64,000 nt of DNA from the NCBI RefSeq assembly GCF_040096185.1, contig NZ_JBBMFF010000270.1, forward strand, positions 1 through 64,000. Reading direction: 5' to 3'. The translations under genes and the position numbers were made by a program. The notes beneath the pieces were generated by a model that saw only the letters and a program-made list of their open reading frames with translations, was not told where the DNA came from and made no database searches. Shown one piece after another: positions 1 through 8,578 of this stretch. Source of the DNA: JAZOXB01 sp040096185 (GTDB lineage: Bacteria; Bacillota; Clostridia; Oscillospirales; Oscillospiraceae). Numbering within the stretch: the first letter of the stretch is position 1; each line of letters opens with the position of its first letter.

Positions 1-20
1 GGTTTGCGAGCCATTCGGTG

Positions 21-75
21 TGGTGCCGGTGGCGGGGGTCGAACCCGCACGGGTTATTAGCCCAACGGATTTTGA
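21..75 (-). tRNA. 3' half of tRNA-Leu(CAA); ICE attachment-site copy
   Basis: Read on the minus strand this is the 3' part of a class II tRNA. It starts with the anticodon loop CTCAAAA (anticodon CAA), then has a long variable arm (GGG/CCC around CTAATAA), a T arm (GCGGG TTCGACC CCCGC), the 3' acceptor strand and an encoded CCA end at 21-23. The 5' half (acceptor 5' strand, D arm, 5' anticodon stem) is absent: upstream of the anticodon loop the sequence turns into unrelated element DNA. This is the expected scar of a tyrosine-recombinase element that crosses over in the anticodon loop and duplicates the tRNA 3' end. The complete gene should lie at the far end of the element, outside the window. 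Confidence 0.88.
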
Positions 76-372
76 GTTATTTGCTCCACACGGAACACAG
101 ACAAACTCAGCCCCCTGTGGAGGTCGTTGACGGACACCCAAAAGCCCTGCAAATACTACTATTTTGAAGCTGATATGCAGAAAAGCTCCGTTTCGTCTGC
201 CATTTCCGCTCTTTTCGATTTGGACGGAAATTTTGGATTTTGGAGGGACATCGGAGGGATGTACCCTCAAAACGGAGCACAACAGAACACGCAATAGATT
301 TATCAATTGCAAACATATTATAGCGTATTTCTCTGCCATTGACAACACACTTTCCGAAAAAGAGGTATCGCT
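76..372. other. Noncoding left terminus of Element 1
   Basis: No convincing gene is present. A 7-bp inverted repeat, CTCCACA (84-90) and TGTGGAG (116-122), lies just inside the junction and could be part of the arm-type integrase/excisionase binding region. A second imperfect hairpin sits at about 242-266 (GAGGG...CCCTC). The only ORFs here are short, overlap on both strands and have no ribosome-binding site. Confidence 0.4.
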
Positions 373-615
373 ATGAGAACGCGCGCACACTATGAAAAAC
401 TTTTTGCTGCCTATCCTGATGTTGTCACTCTGCCCGAATTTCAAGCCATGCTGGGCGGCATCGGTGACAGCACAGCCCGAAGAATCATGCGGGCAAATAA
501 GGTCAAACACTTTTATATCAGATGTACATACCTTATACCCAAAGCCTGCGTGATCGATTATGTGCTGAGCGAGGATTATGCGGAATATAGTAAGACACTC
601 AAAGCAAGGGTTTGA
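373..615 (+). CDS. Excisionase-like helix-turn-helix protein (left-end copy)
   Basis: An 80-aa protein of the excisionase/MerR-like winged-helix type. It shares the pattern Y-x2-LF-x2-YPDVV...MLGGI-x-D-x-TA-x-R...Y-x-IPK with the 72-aa protein encoded at 41498-41716 next to the integrase, so the two are homologous. It has a GAGG-type ribosome-binding site and is the first gene of the element, about 300 bp from the attachment site. A terminator follows directly, so it is probably a single-gene transcript. Its likely role is DNA bending during excision or control of the adjacent partition genes. The helix-turn-helix assignment rests on pattern only. Confidence 0.72.
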   Translation: MRTRAHYEKLFAAYPDVVTLPEFQAMLGGIGDSTARRIMRANKVKHFYIRCTYLIPKACVIDYVLSEDYAEYSKTLKARV

Positions 616-621
616 TCTTTA

Positions 622-651
622 AGCCATTTGCAGAAATGCAGATGGCTTTTT
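622..651 (+). terminator. Rho-independent terminator after the excisionase-like gene
   Basis: An 11-bp stem (622-632 with 637-647, one T-G wobble) and a GAAA loop are followed by a run of five T. It lies 7 bp after the stop codon of the small HTH gene and separates it from parA. Confidence 0.8.
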
Positions 652-664
652 CCATACCCGTACA

Positions 665-692
665 TAGCCGTCTGCTTCGCCGCAGGCGGCTA
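665..692 (+). promoter_or_regulatory. Hairpin just upstream of the parA ribosome-binding site
   Basis: TAGCCG (665-670) pairs with CGGCTA (687-692), extended inwards by TCTGC/GCAGG. It lies about 11 nt upstream of the AAAGGAGG site that drives parA. There is no T-tract, so it looks like an mRNA 5' structure or an operator, not a terminator. A similar stem (TAGGCG-GAAA-CGCCTA) sits upstream of the MazF-like gene at 40919-40936. Confidence 0.45.
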
Positions 693-717
693 AATTTATG
701 CAAAGGAGGAAACCCAT

Positions 718-1542
718 ATGGCGAATTGCAAAGTGATTGCAGTAACGAACCAAAAGGGCGGCGTGGGCAAAACCACGACTACAGCCAACCTCGGCATCGG
801 GCTTGCCCAGCAGAACAAGCGGGTGCTGCTCATTGACGCAGACGCACAAGGCTCTTTGACACTCTCCCTCGGCTACCCGAAGCCGGACGAACTTCCCGTC
901 ACACTGGCGGACATCATGCAGAATGTGATCGACGATACCCCCATCCCGGACGGCTGCGGTATTTTGCATCACGGTGAGGGCGTTGACCTGCTCCCTGCAA
1001 ACATTGAGCTGTCCGGCATGGAGATCCGGCTGATCAACGCCATGAGCCGGGAAAGCGTACTGCGGACATATATCAATGCGGTCAAGCCCCATTACGACTA
1101 TATCCTCGTTGACTGTATGCCGTCGCTTGGTATGATGCCGATCAATTCACTGGCCGCAGCGGACAGCGTGATCATCCCGTCCCAGCCGTCGTATCTCTCG
1201 GCCAAAGGGCTTGACCTGCTGATGCAGTCCATCGCAAAGGTCAAGAGGCAGATCAACCCGAAACTGAAAATCGACGGCATCCTGTTCACGATGGTGGACA
1301 GCCGTACCAACGAGGCCAAGGAGATCATCGCATCTCTGTGTGCCCACTACGGCGAAAAGATCCGGGTATTCGGGACGGAGATCCCCTTTTCCGTCCGAGC
1401 CGCAGAAACCAGCGGCCGGGGCAAGAGCATTTTTGCCCACGACAAGAACGGCAAGGTCGCCGCCGCATACCGCTCGCTGACGAAGGAGGTGTTGGAGCTT
1501 GAGCGCAAAACCGAGAGATTTAGGGATGACACCGCTCGATGA
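718..1542 (+). CDS. parA: ParA/Soj-family partition ATPase
   Basis: A 274-aa Walker-type partition ATPase. The deviant Walker A motif KGGVGKTT is at residues 13-20, followed by LLIDADAQGS and the second aspartate motif ILVDCMPSLG near residue 125. In plasmids and ICEs this family binds DNA nonspecifically and, with ParB, segregates the molecule; for an ICE it stabilises the excised circle. The ATG follows an AAAGGAGG site. The 3' end overlaps the ParB start by 44 nt, so the two are translationally coupled. Confidence 0.93.
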   Translation: MANCKVIAVTNQKGGVGKTTTTANLGIGLAQQNKRVLLIDADAQGSLTLSLGYPKPDELPVTLADIMQNVIDDTPIPDGCGILHHGEGVDLLPANIELSGMEIRLINAMSRESVLRTYINAVKPHYDYILVDCMPSLGMMPINSLAAADSVIIPSQPSYLSAKGLDLLMQSIAKVKRQINPKLKIDGILFTMVDSRTNEAKEIIASLCAHYGEKIRVFGTEIPFSVRAAETSGRGKSIFAHDKNGKVAAAYRSLTKEVLELERKTERFRDDTAR

Positions 1543-2428
1543 CCTGTTCTCCACCGACGAGAGCCGTGCGGAAGCGCAGCTTGAAAAGGTCGTTACGCTG
1601 AACCCCGCCGACATCTCCGACTTTCCCAACCATCCGTTCAAGGTCAAGCAGGACGAGGCTATGGCGGAGATGGTAGACAGCGTAAAGCTGTATGGCGTGT
1701 TGGCACCCGCCCTTGTCCGCCCCAAGGCTGACGGCGGCTATGAAATGGTAGCCGGTCATAGGCGAAAATGCGCGGCGACGCTGGCGGGGATCACCGAAAT
1801 GCCCTGCATCGTCCGCAACCTCACCGATGATGAAGCGACGATCGTCATGGTGGACAGCAATTTGCAGCGAGAAACGATCTTGCCGTCCGAAAAGGCATTC
1901 GCCTACAAGATGAAGCTGGAAGCCATGAAACGGCAAGGTCAGCGGTCGGATTTAACTTCGTCACCACTGGTGTCGAAGTCCCGCAGCAACGAGGAATTGG
2001 GTCAGAAGAACGGTGATAGCCGAGAACAAGTCAGACGCTTTATCCGCCTGACCGAGCTGATCCCATCGGTGCTTGACATGGTGGACAGCGGCAAGATCGC
2101 TTTCCGTCCCGCCGTGGAGCTTTCCTACCTTTCCAAAGAACAGCAACAGAGCCTATACGACACGATGGAGTGTGAGGACTGCACGCCGTCGCTGGCACAG
2201 GCCATCAAAATGAAAGAGTTCAGCCGGGATGGGAAACTGACGGAGGAAGTCATCCTCTCTATTATGCAGGAGGAAAAACCGAACCAGCGAGAGCAGTTCA
2301 AAATGCCGAAAGAGCGTATCAGCAAGTATTTTGCTCCGGGGACGCCCGCACAGAAAATTGAAGATACCATCATCAAGGCATTGGAATTGTACCGCAGGCG
2401 GGAGCGCCAGCGGGATATGGAACGATAG
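1499..2428 (+). CDS. parB: ParB-family partition protein
   Basis: A 309-aa ParB/Spo0J-like DNA-binding protein. The N-terminal ParB/sulfiredoxin-like domain has the conserved AGHRRKCAA motif (about residues 87-95) and is followed by NEELGQKNG-type helix-turn-helix segments. The start chosen is TTG at 1499 because AAGGAGGTG at 1482-1490 is correctly spaced from it; the next ATG (1526) has no site of its own. The gene overlaps parA, as is normal for parAB operons. Its centromere (parS) site was not identified. Confidence 0.9.
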   Translation: MSAKPRDLGMTPLDDLFSTDESRAEAQLEKVVTLNPADISDFPNHPFKVKQDEAMAEMVDSVKLYGVLAPALVRPKADGGYEMVAGHRRKCAATLAGITEMPCIVRNLTDDEATIVMVDSNLQRETILPSEKAFAYKMKLEAMKRQGQRSDLTSSPLVSKSRSNEELGQKNGDSREQVRRFIRLTELIPSVLDMVDSGKIAFRPAVELSYLSKEQQQSLYDTMECEDCTPSLAQAIKMKEFSRDGKLTEEVILSIMQEEKPNQREQFKMPKERISKYFAPGTPAQKIEDTIIKALELYRRRERQRDMER

Positions 2429-2615
2429 TTACTACCAAGGGGCAGCCATACCCATTTTCAATGGATGTACGGCTGTGTCGGCGTGTTCCCCCTCTCCACA
2501 CCTCACCCCCTCGAAACTACCTGTACTTCCCGAAAAAAGAGATAGTACAGCGGCGGCAGCTTTGCAGTTTTCGGCAGCGATCCGTACAATGAAAAGGCAA
2601 AGGAGGTTTGCGCAT

Positions 2616-3251
2616 ATGAAAAACGCAAGGATCATCGCCGTTTTAGTGCTGCTGGCACTTTCTCTTTCGGGCTGTGCAAATGTGGATCGCTCCGAGGTGT
2701 CTGCGCCATCTTCGCAGGAAACGGTTATGGCCGAGCCTGCACAAAGCACCGTACCGCAGGAGCAAGCAACGGTTTCTGTTTCGGGAAGTACAGAGGTTCC
2801 CGCAGAAATCACAGCAGAACCCGAACCCGTAGAAACAAAGCCGGAGGTTTCAACCCCCGCCAAAGAGGAAACGCCGCCGACCGTCAGCAGCCCTACAGAA
2901 ACTACCCCGCCGAAAGCATCCGAACCCGAACCACCGACAGAACCAATGGCAACACAGCCACAGGAGCCTGAATCGCCCGCCGAAGAAGAACCCACAGAGC
3001 CGGCATTTGACATTCAGACTTGGATCGACTATGCCAAGGCTTATGCCGAAAGCATAGGGCTGCGGATGGAAAGCTCGGCGGTGGATTGTTGGGACAACCC
3101 TATTTCGGTAGGTACGCACTGTTCCTATCTGGAACGGGACATTCAAAGCAGGCTGAACCGATACGCCCGTGACGAGGATATAACCGATGTGTGGATATGG
3201 GCGGAGGCACGCTCCGACGGGAAATACGACCTGTATATCGGTTATGCCTGA
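2616..3251 (+). CDS. Putative lipoprotein with Pro/Glu-rich linker
   Basis: A 211-aa protein. The ATG at 2616 follows AGGAGG (2601-2606) and gives a lipoprotein signal peptide with the lipobox LSLSGC (cysteine near residue 19). Residues about 25-130 are Pro, Glu, Thr and Ser rich, an extended wall-spanning linker. The last 80 residues form a compact domain (FDIQTWIDYAKAYAESIG... to DLYIGYA) that I do not recognise. The larger open frame upstream of 2616 overlaps parB and is not coding. It lies directly before the adhesin gene, suggesting a surface module. Confidence 0.75.
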   Translation: MKNARIIAVLVLLALSLSGCANVDRSEVSAPSSQETVMAEPAQSTVPQEQATVSVSGSTEVPAEITAEPEPVETKPEVSTPAKEETPPTVSSPTETTPPKASEPEPPTEPMATQPQEPESPAEEEPTEPAFDIQTWIDYAKAYAESIGLRMESSAVDCWDNPISVGTHCSYLERDIQSRLNRYARDEDITDVWIWAEARSDGKYDLYIGYA

Positions 3252-3308
3252 AAACCAAATATTTACCGAGAAACACGGTGCGTTTTTTCATTTCAAGGAG
3301 GTCACTCA

Positions 3309-6300
3309 ATGAAAACGCAGAAATTCAAACGAACGCTGTCGCTGTTTCTTGCGATGCTGATGTGCGTTACCACGCTGTTTGGCATGGGAACGACCGCATT
3401 TGCCGCAGAAGAAACCGACGAAGTATATCTTATCTCCTATCCCCGTGACGGCGACGCTAACTACGGCGGCGAATGGGGACACAACAGCCTGAGCTTTATG
3501 AACGGCTGGTCTACGGCAACATCCCGTTTTACGACGATCCGAGCAATGGGGTCGTATGAGGGCAATATCTGCTACTGCATCGAACCCGGCGTGCCGCAGC
3601 AGACGGGCAACACCTTTACGAAAAAGGGCGAGGATTTCTGGGACGAATACCCGTCGTCCTACAACAGTACCATTTCTCCCGATGATATTAAGCTGTTTAT
3701 CGGCCGTATCTTTCAGTACGGCTATACGGGAACGATCTCGACCTCTTGGCGCTCACAGAATGAGGGCGGCGACAAGCTGGCTCATGCCGTTGCAACCCAG
3801 CTTTTGATCTGGGAAACGGTCGTCGGTGAGCGTGATGCCGATTTCAGCAAGGTCGGCACGGGCGGCAAAAACGCCATCGTGGAGCAGATCAGCACGAACC
3901 ACCCGCTGTACAGTCAGATCATGAGCTACTGCGATTCCATTGCGGCAAGCGTACAGAAGCATTCCAAAGTGCCGAGCTTCTTTTCCAAATCCGCAGGAAA
4001 AGCGCAGAATATCGAGCTTGCATGGGACGGCGAAAAGTACACTGCCACACTTACCGATACAAACAATGTCCTTTCCGATTACCTGTTTTCCGCAAGTGTT
4101 CCGGGGATTCGTTTTTCCGTAAACGGAAACAAGCTGACCATTACAGCAGATACAGCTCCCGCTGACACAGTAACGATCACAGCCGAAAAGAGAAATTCTC
4201 AGCGGCGCGGCGTGATCACTTGGACGGACGGCGTTTACGGCCCGAACGGAAAGCTGCAAGATACCGTCACCTATGCGCAGACGGTGAACGATCCCGTAAA
4301 GGGCTATCTGAACATCAAGGTCAGCTACGGCAGTGCCAAAATCGTCAAGACCAGCGAGGACGGCAAGGTAGAGGGCATTTCCTTTACGATCACCGGCAAC
4401 GGTGTGAACAAGACCGTTACGACGGGCGCAGGCGGTATCATTCAGATCGACAACCTTGCCCCCGGCGTTTACACCGTCACCGAGCAGAACTACGACAAAT
4501 ATGAACCACAGGAGGTGCGCCGTGTCACCGTCGTCAGCGGTCAGGTGACAACGGTCAATTTCAATAATACCTTGAAGCGCGGCACGCTCATCGTGACCAA
4601 GACCTCCGAGGACGGCTTGAACGAGGGCGTGAAATTCCACCTCTACGGCACTTCGCTTTCAGGGCTTGCGGTGGATGAATACGCCGTGACCGACAGCGCA
4701 GGCAAAGCCGTATTTTCTGATGTGCTGATCGGCACAGGCTACACGCTGGAGGAAGTTGATACGGCGATCCGCTATGTCGTCCCCGCAAAGCAGACGGCGG
4801 CGGTGGAATGGAACACCGTCACGAACAAGAGCTTCACGAACATTCTGAAAAAGTGGAATGTCACTGTCACCAAGAGCGATGCCGAAATGGGTCTGCCGCA
4901 GGGTGACGCCGCCCTTGCCGGTGCCGTTTACGGTATTTACAAGGGCGACCAGCTTGTGGACACCTACACCACAGACGCAAACGGGCAGTTCACTACAAAA
5001 TACTATGTCTGCGGGGACGACTGGACCATCCGTGAGATCACGCCCTCGGAGGGCTATCTGCTGGACAGCAGCGTTTATCCCATTGGCGCAGAGGCGAAGA
5101 ACTATGCCGTGGAATACAACACCACGGCAAACGATGTGACCGAGCAGATCATCAAGGGCAGAATCGCCATCATCAAGCACACCGACGACGGCGAAACGCA
5201 GCTTGAAACACCGGAGGCCGGAGCGGAGTTTGCGGTTTTCCTGAAAGCCGCAGGCTCTTATGACAGTGCCAAGACATCCGAGCGTGACTACCTGATCTGC
5301 GACGAAAATGGCTATGCGGTCACCAAAGACCTGCCCTACGGCATCTACACGGTGCATCAAACCAAGAGCTGGGACGGCCGTGAGTTGCTTGCCGATTTCG
5401 ATGTGTATATCGCCAAGGACGGGCAGACCTATCGCTACCTTGCCAACAATCGCAATTTTGAGAGCTATATCAAGATCGTCAAGGTGGACGCCGAAACGGG
5501 CAAGGTCATTCCGCTGGCAGGCGCAGGCTTCCGACTCTATCGCCCGGACGGGTCGCTCATCACGCAGACCTTCACCTATCCCGAAGTCACCACCATCGAC
5601 ACCTTTTATACAAACAGCGACGGCTATCTCATTACGCCCGAAATGCTGGAATACGGCACGGGCTATTCGCTGATGGAGGTTTCCGCACCCTACGGTTACA
5701 CGCTGAACAGCGAGCCGGTCTATTTTGCTGTGACTGCCGACAATGCCACGGAGGAAAACGCCGTTACGGTGGTCGAGGTCACAAAGCCGAACACGGCGCA
5801 GAAGGGTGTGATCCGAATCAGCAAGAGCGGCGAGGTCTTTTTCTCCGTCACCGAGGCGGACGGCATCTATCAGCCGGTGTTTACGGTCAAGGGGCTTGCG
5901 GGCGCAGTCTATGAGATCACCGCTGCCGAGGACATCATCACGCCGGATGGCACGCTCCGCTATGCAGCCGGAGAGGTCGTCGATACCGTGACCACCGACG
6001 AAACGGGACTTGCCGAAAGCAAGCCGCTGTATCTCGGCAAATACGAGGTCAGGGAGATCACCGCTCCCGACGGCTATGTGCTGAACACCGAAGTCCACAC
6101 GGCAGAGCTTGTGTATGCCGGGCAGGAGGTCGAGATCACCGAAACTGCCGCCGACTTCTGCAATGAGCGGCAGAAAGCCGCCGTTTCTCTGGATAAGGTC
6201 TTGGAGCAGGACGAGCATTTCGGCATTGGCAAGAACGGTGAGCTTACCGCCGTGACCTTTGGGCTGTTTGCCGCCGAGGAGCTGACCGCCGCTGACGGCG

Positions 6301-7535
6301 GCATCATTCCCGCCGACGGCCTGCTGGAAATTGTGTCGGTGGACGAAAACGGTCACGCCGTCTGCAAGACCGACCTGCCATTTGGCAGCTACTATCTCAA
6401 AGAGCTTTCCACAGACGAACACTATATCCTCTCCGACGAAAAGTACCCCATCGTATTTGAATACGCCGGGCAGGACACGGCGCTGGTGGACATCAAGGCA
6501 AACGGCGGCGCACCCATCGAAAACAAGCTGCTCTACGGCGAGATCCACGGACTGAAAAAGGACGAGGACGGCAGCGGCCTTGCCGGTGCGCTGATCGGAC
6601 TGTTCCGTGCGGACTGCACCGAGTTTACGACTGAAAACGCCATCCTGACTGCCACCTCTGCCGAGGACGGCAGTTTTTCTTTTGCCCGTGTGCCTTACGG
6701 CAACTGGATCGTGAGGGAGATCGAAGCCCCGACCGGCTTTGTGCTGTCGGAGAAAACCTATCCCGTGACCGTCGATGCAGACGGTGCGGTGATCGAGGTA
6801 GAGATCGAAAACACACGCATCCGTGGTATGGTACAGCTCACCAAGACCGACCGGGACTATCCCGACAACAAGCTGACGGGTGCGGAGTTCACCGTTTACC
6901 GTGACAGCAACGGCAACAAGGAGCTGGATGCGGACGATGCACTGGTCGGCACGCTGACCGAAACCGGCATCGGCGTTTATGAAATGTCCGACCTGCTCTA
7001 CGGCGGCTATTTCGTCAAAGAAACGAAAGCGCCGGAGGGCTTCTATCTGGATGAAAACGCCTACTATTTCGAGATCGCTGAGGACGGCAAGACCGTGACC
7101 GTGGAAAACGAGGCCGGAAAGGGATTTGTCAATGCGCCGCAGATCGGCTCTCTGAAAATCATCAAGACTTCCTCGGACGGCAAAATTGAGGGCTTTTCGT
7201 TCCGTGTCACCGGTCCGAACGGCTATGTCGGCGTATTCACCACCGACAAAAACGGCGAGATCATCATTGATGATCTCCGCATCGGTGAGTATGTGGTGTC
7301 CGAGGTGTCGGACGGTGCATCTTCCGCCTATGTGCTGCCCGCCGACAAGACGGCATCCGTGTTTGAGGGTGCGGTGACGAAAGTGGAGATGCACAACGAG
7401 CTTCGTGACACGCCGAAAACCGGCGACGACAGCAACCCCGCCCTGTGGCTTGCCCTGCTCGGCATTTCCGCTGCGGGTGCTGCTGTGTTGGGCGTAGTCG
7501 GATTCAGAAAACGCAGAAAGGAGGGCGCAGAGTAA
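3309..7535 (+). CDS. Giant sortase-anchored adhesin with thioester and CnaB-type repeats
   Basis: A 1408-aa surface protein. A signal peptide ending near AFAAEE (residue 33) is followed by a thioester-type domain: YCIEPG with Cys90 and TQLLIW with Gln164, the pair that forms the Cys-Gln crosslink in Gram-positive adhesins. Then come about ten CnaB/prealbumin-like repeats (for example KTSEDGKVEG, GVYTVTE and YVVSEV motifs; usual sites of isopeptide bonds). The C-terminus has TPKTG at residues 1368-1372, a hydrophobic segment and FRKRRK. The TPKTG variant resembles the (S/P)PXTG signals known for clostridial class B sortases, and a class B sortase is encoded in this element at 28805. It probably promotes attachment to host tissue or to mating partners. 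Confidence 0.92.
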   Translation: MKTQKFKRTLSLFLAMLMCVTTLFGMGTTAFAAEETDEVYLISYPRDGDANYGGEWGHNSLSFMNGWSTATSRFTTIRAMGSYEGNICYCIEPGVPQQTGNTFTKKGEDFWDEYPSSYNSTISPDDIKLFIGRIFQYGYTGTISTSWRSQNEGGDKLAHAVATQLLIWETVVGERDADFSKVGTGGKNAIVEQISTNHPLYSQIMSYCDSIAASVQKHSKVPSFFSKSAGKAQNIELAWDGEKYTATLTDTNNVLSDYLFSASVPGIRFSVNGNKLTITADTAPADTVTITAEKRNSQRRGVITWTDGVYGPNGKLQDTVTYAQTVNDPVKGYLNIKVSYGSAKIVKTSEDGKVEGISFTITGNGVNKTVTTGAGGIIQIDNLAPGVYTVTEQNYDKYEPQEVRRVTVVSGQVTTVNFNNTLKRGTLIVTKTSEDGLNEGVKFHLYGTSLSGLAVDEYAVTDSAGKAVFSDVLIGTGYTLEEVDTAIRYVVPAKQTAAVEWNTVTNKSFTNILKKWNVTVTKSDAEMGLPQGDAALAGAVYGIYKGDQLVDTYTTDANGQFTTKYYVCGDDWTIREITPSEGYLLDSSVYPIGAEAKNYAVEYNTTANDVTEQIIKGRIAIIKHTDDGETQLETPEAGAEFAVFLKAAGSYDSAKTSERDYLICDENGYAVTKDLPYGIYTVHQTKSWDGRELLADFDVYIAKDGQTYRYLANNRNFESYIKIVKVDAETGKVIPLAGAGFRLYRPDGSLITQTFTYPEVTTIDTFYTNSDGYLITPEMLEYGTGYSLMEVSAPYGYTLNSEPVYFAVTADNATEENAVTVVEVTKPNTAQKGVIRISKSGEVFFSVTEADGIYQPVFTVKGLAGAVYEITAAEDIITPDGTLRYAAGEVVDTVTTDETGLAESKPLYLGKYEVREITAPDGYVLNTEVHTAELVYAGQEVEITETAADFCNERQKAAVSLDKVLEQDEHFGIGKNGELTAVTFGLFAAEELTAADGGIIPADGLLEIVSVDENGHAVCKTDLPFGSYYLKELSTDEHYILSDEKYPIVFEYAGQDTALVDIKANGGAPIENKLLYGEIHGLKKDEDGSGLAGALIGLFRADCTEFTTENAILTATSAEDGSFSFARVPYGNWIVREIEAPTGFVLSEKTYPVTVDADGAVIEVEIENTRIRGMVQLTKTDRDYPDNKLTGAEFTVYRDSNGNKELDADDALVGTLTETGIGVYEMSDLLYGGYFVKETKAPEGFYLDENAYYFEIAEDGKTVTVENEAGKGFVNAPQIGSLKIIKTSSDGKIEGFSFRVTGPNGYVGVFTTDKNGEIIIDDLRIGEYVVSEVSDGASSAYVLPADKTASVFEGAVTKVEMHNELRDTPKTGDDSNPALWLALLGISAAGAAVLGVVGFRKRRKEGAE

Positions 7536-7624
7536 TGGAGCTGAAAACCATTCTGGCAATCGGGCTGGTCGTGTTTATCGTCGGCGCTTTGATCTTCCTG
7601 AAGATCAGAGCCAAGAAAAAGTAA
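7535..7624 (+). CDS. 29-residue single-pass membrane peptide
   Basis: A short ORF whose ATG overlaps the adhesin stop codon (TAATG) and ends at TAA 7622-7624. A GGAGG-like site (GAAAGGAGGG) lies within the end of the adhesin gene at correct spacing. The product is a hydrophobic helix (about residues 4-22) followed by a basic tail, KIRAKKK. Immediate coupling to the adhesin and the terminator right after it support translation. The function is unknown; it may help membrane retention or sortase presentation of the adhesin. Confidence 0.6.
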   Translation: MELKTILAIGLVVFIVGALIFLKIRAKKK

Positions 7625-7629
7625 GCCTT

Positions 7630-7656
7630 GGGGCAGCGGTTTCCGCTGCCCCTTTT
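7630..7656 (+). terminator. Strong Rho-independent terminator after the adhesin unit
   Basis: GGGGCAGCGG pairs perfectly with CCGCTGCCCC across a TTT loop and is followed by TTTT. It ends the lipoprotein-adhesin-membrane peptide unit. Confidence 0.88.
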
Positions 7657-7689
7657 ACATATCCCGAAAACAAAAAAGGAGGCAAGATT

Positions 7690-8025
7690 ATGGTTCATTT
7701 CTTTGATTCGGACATAGCGAAAAAGTACGGAGTCAATGCGGCGGTGCTGGCCTGCTTCCTTTGGGATTGTATTGAGCAGAAAAGCACCGAGTCGCCGCAG
7801 CTCCATGAGGGCAAGGTCTGGGTGCGCTGTTCGGTGCAGATGATGACCGGCTCTTTCCCGTTTCTGTCCTACGATGAGATCCGCTATGCCCTGAAACGGC
7901 TGGTCAAGGGGCGAGTGCTCACCAAGGGACGGTTCAACGAGAGCCGCTTCGACCGCACGAACTGGTACGCCTTTACCGAGTTCGGACAATTTCTGATGGC
8001 AGAAAGCGAGGGACGGACGCAATGA
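7690..8025 (+). CDS. Conserved ICE protein, winged-helix/replication-initiator-like
   Basis: A 111-aa protein with an AAAAGGAGG site before its ATG. The pattern (ACFLWDCIE..., VWVRCSVQMM, LSYDEIRYALKRLVKGRVL, RTNWYAFTEFGQ) matches the N-terminal winged-helix segment seen in phage and ICE replication/DnaD-like proteins. It probably binds DNA. The gene overlaps the next by 4 nt (ATGA), so it is co-translated with the unknown 181-aa protein. The exact function is not known. Confidence 0.6.
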   Translation: MVHFFDSDIAKKYGVNAAVLACFLWDCIEQKSTESPQLHEGKVWVRCSVQMMTGSFPFLSYDEIRYALKRLVKGRVLTKGRFNESRFDRTNWYAFTEFGQFLMAESEGRTQ

Positions 8026-8567
8026 AGGACGGCAGGCACATCATTTGGAGCAACGACATTGACTACGACGACTGGCGGGAGGATTTGGAGGAGCAATACC
8101 CCGACCTCACCGAAGCCGAGCGTATAGGACTGATGTATGAGCTGAACGGCGACTATCTGGACGACGAGCGCTCCAATCTGGACATTCAGCTCTCCCGTCC
8201 CATTCTCGTTGTCGGTGATCTGGGTCTTTGGCACGGCCGCCGCATGGGCTACAAGGAAATTCCGAGCGGCAATATCCGGGACTGCCTTTACAGCGAACGG
8301 GACATAGATTACAGCACTTGGTATGTGGATAAAAACGGCGACTTCCGCTGCGATGCCATCCATCACGACGGCACGAACCATTATCTTTACCGTGCCTACA
8401 AGGACGGTGTGAGCGACACGCAGATCGAGAACCTGAAAGAAAAACTCTACCGGGGCATTGCCACCCGTGCGGACATTACAAGAGTGACCCGCAGGCTGGG
8501 CGACGAGATCGCCCATGTTTACGGCTTTTCCATCCCCCGCAGGCAGGCGCCGGTGCAGGAACGATAA
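8022..8567 (+). CDS. Conserved hypothetical ICE protein
   Basis: A 181-aa, acidic, soluble protein with no signal peptide or membrane segment. It overlaps the preceding gene through ATGA and precedes ardA by 11 nt, so it belongs to a three-gene unit that also encodes an anti-restriction protein. I recognise no catalytic motif. The tail (PRRQAPVQER) resembles the hydrophilic -QER endings of several other proteins in this element. Confidence 0.6.
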   Translation: MKDGRHIIWSNDIDYDDWREDLEEQYPDLTEAERIGLMYELNGDYLDDERSNLDIQLSRPILVVGDLGLWHGRRMGYKEIPSGNIRDCLYSERDIDYSTWYVDKNGDFRCDAIHHDGTNHYLYRAYKDGVSDTQIENLKEKLYRGIATRADITRVTRRLGDEIAHVYGFSIPRRQAPVQER

Positions 8568-8578
8568 CGGAGGCAGCT

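Noticed and set aside
2331..2615. Long N-terminal extension of the lipoprotein frame
   Set aside because: Overlaps parB; the ATG at 2616 has the ribosome-binding site and directly gives a lipoprotein signal peptide.
4659..7559. 966-codon open frame on the minus strand
   Set aside because: It mirrors the adhesin gene; GC-rich codon bias leaves the antisense frame open. The plus-strand protein has a signal peptide, repeats and sortase signal, while the antisense product has no recognisable domain or ribosome-binding site.
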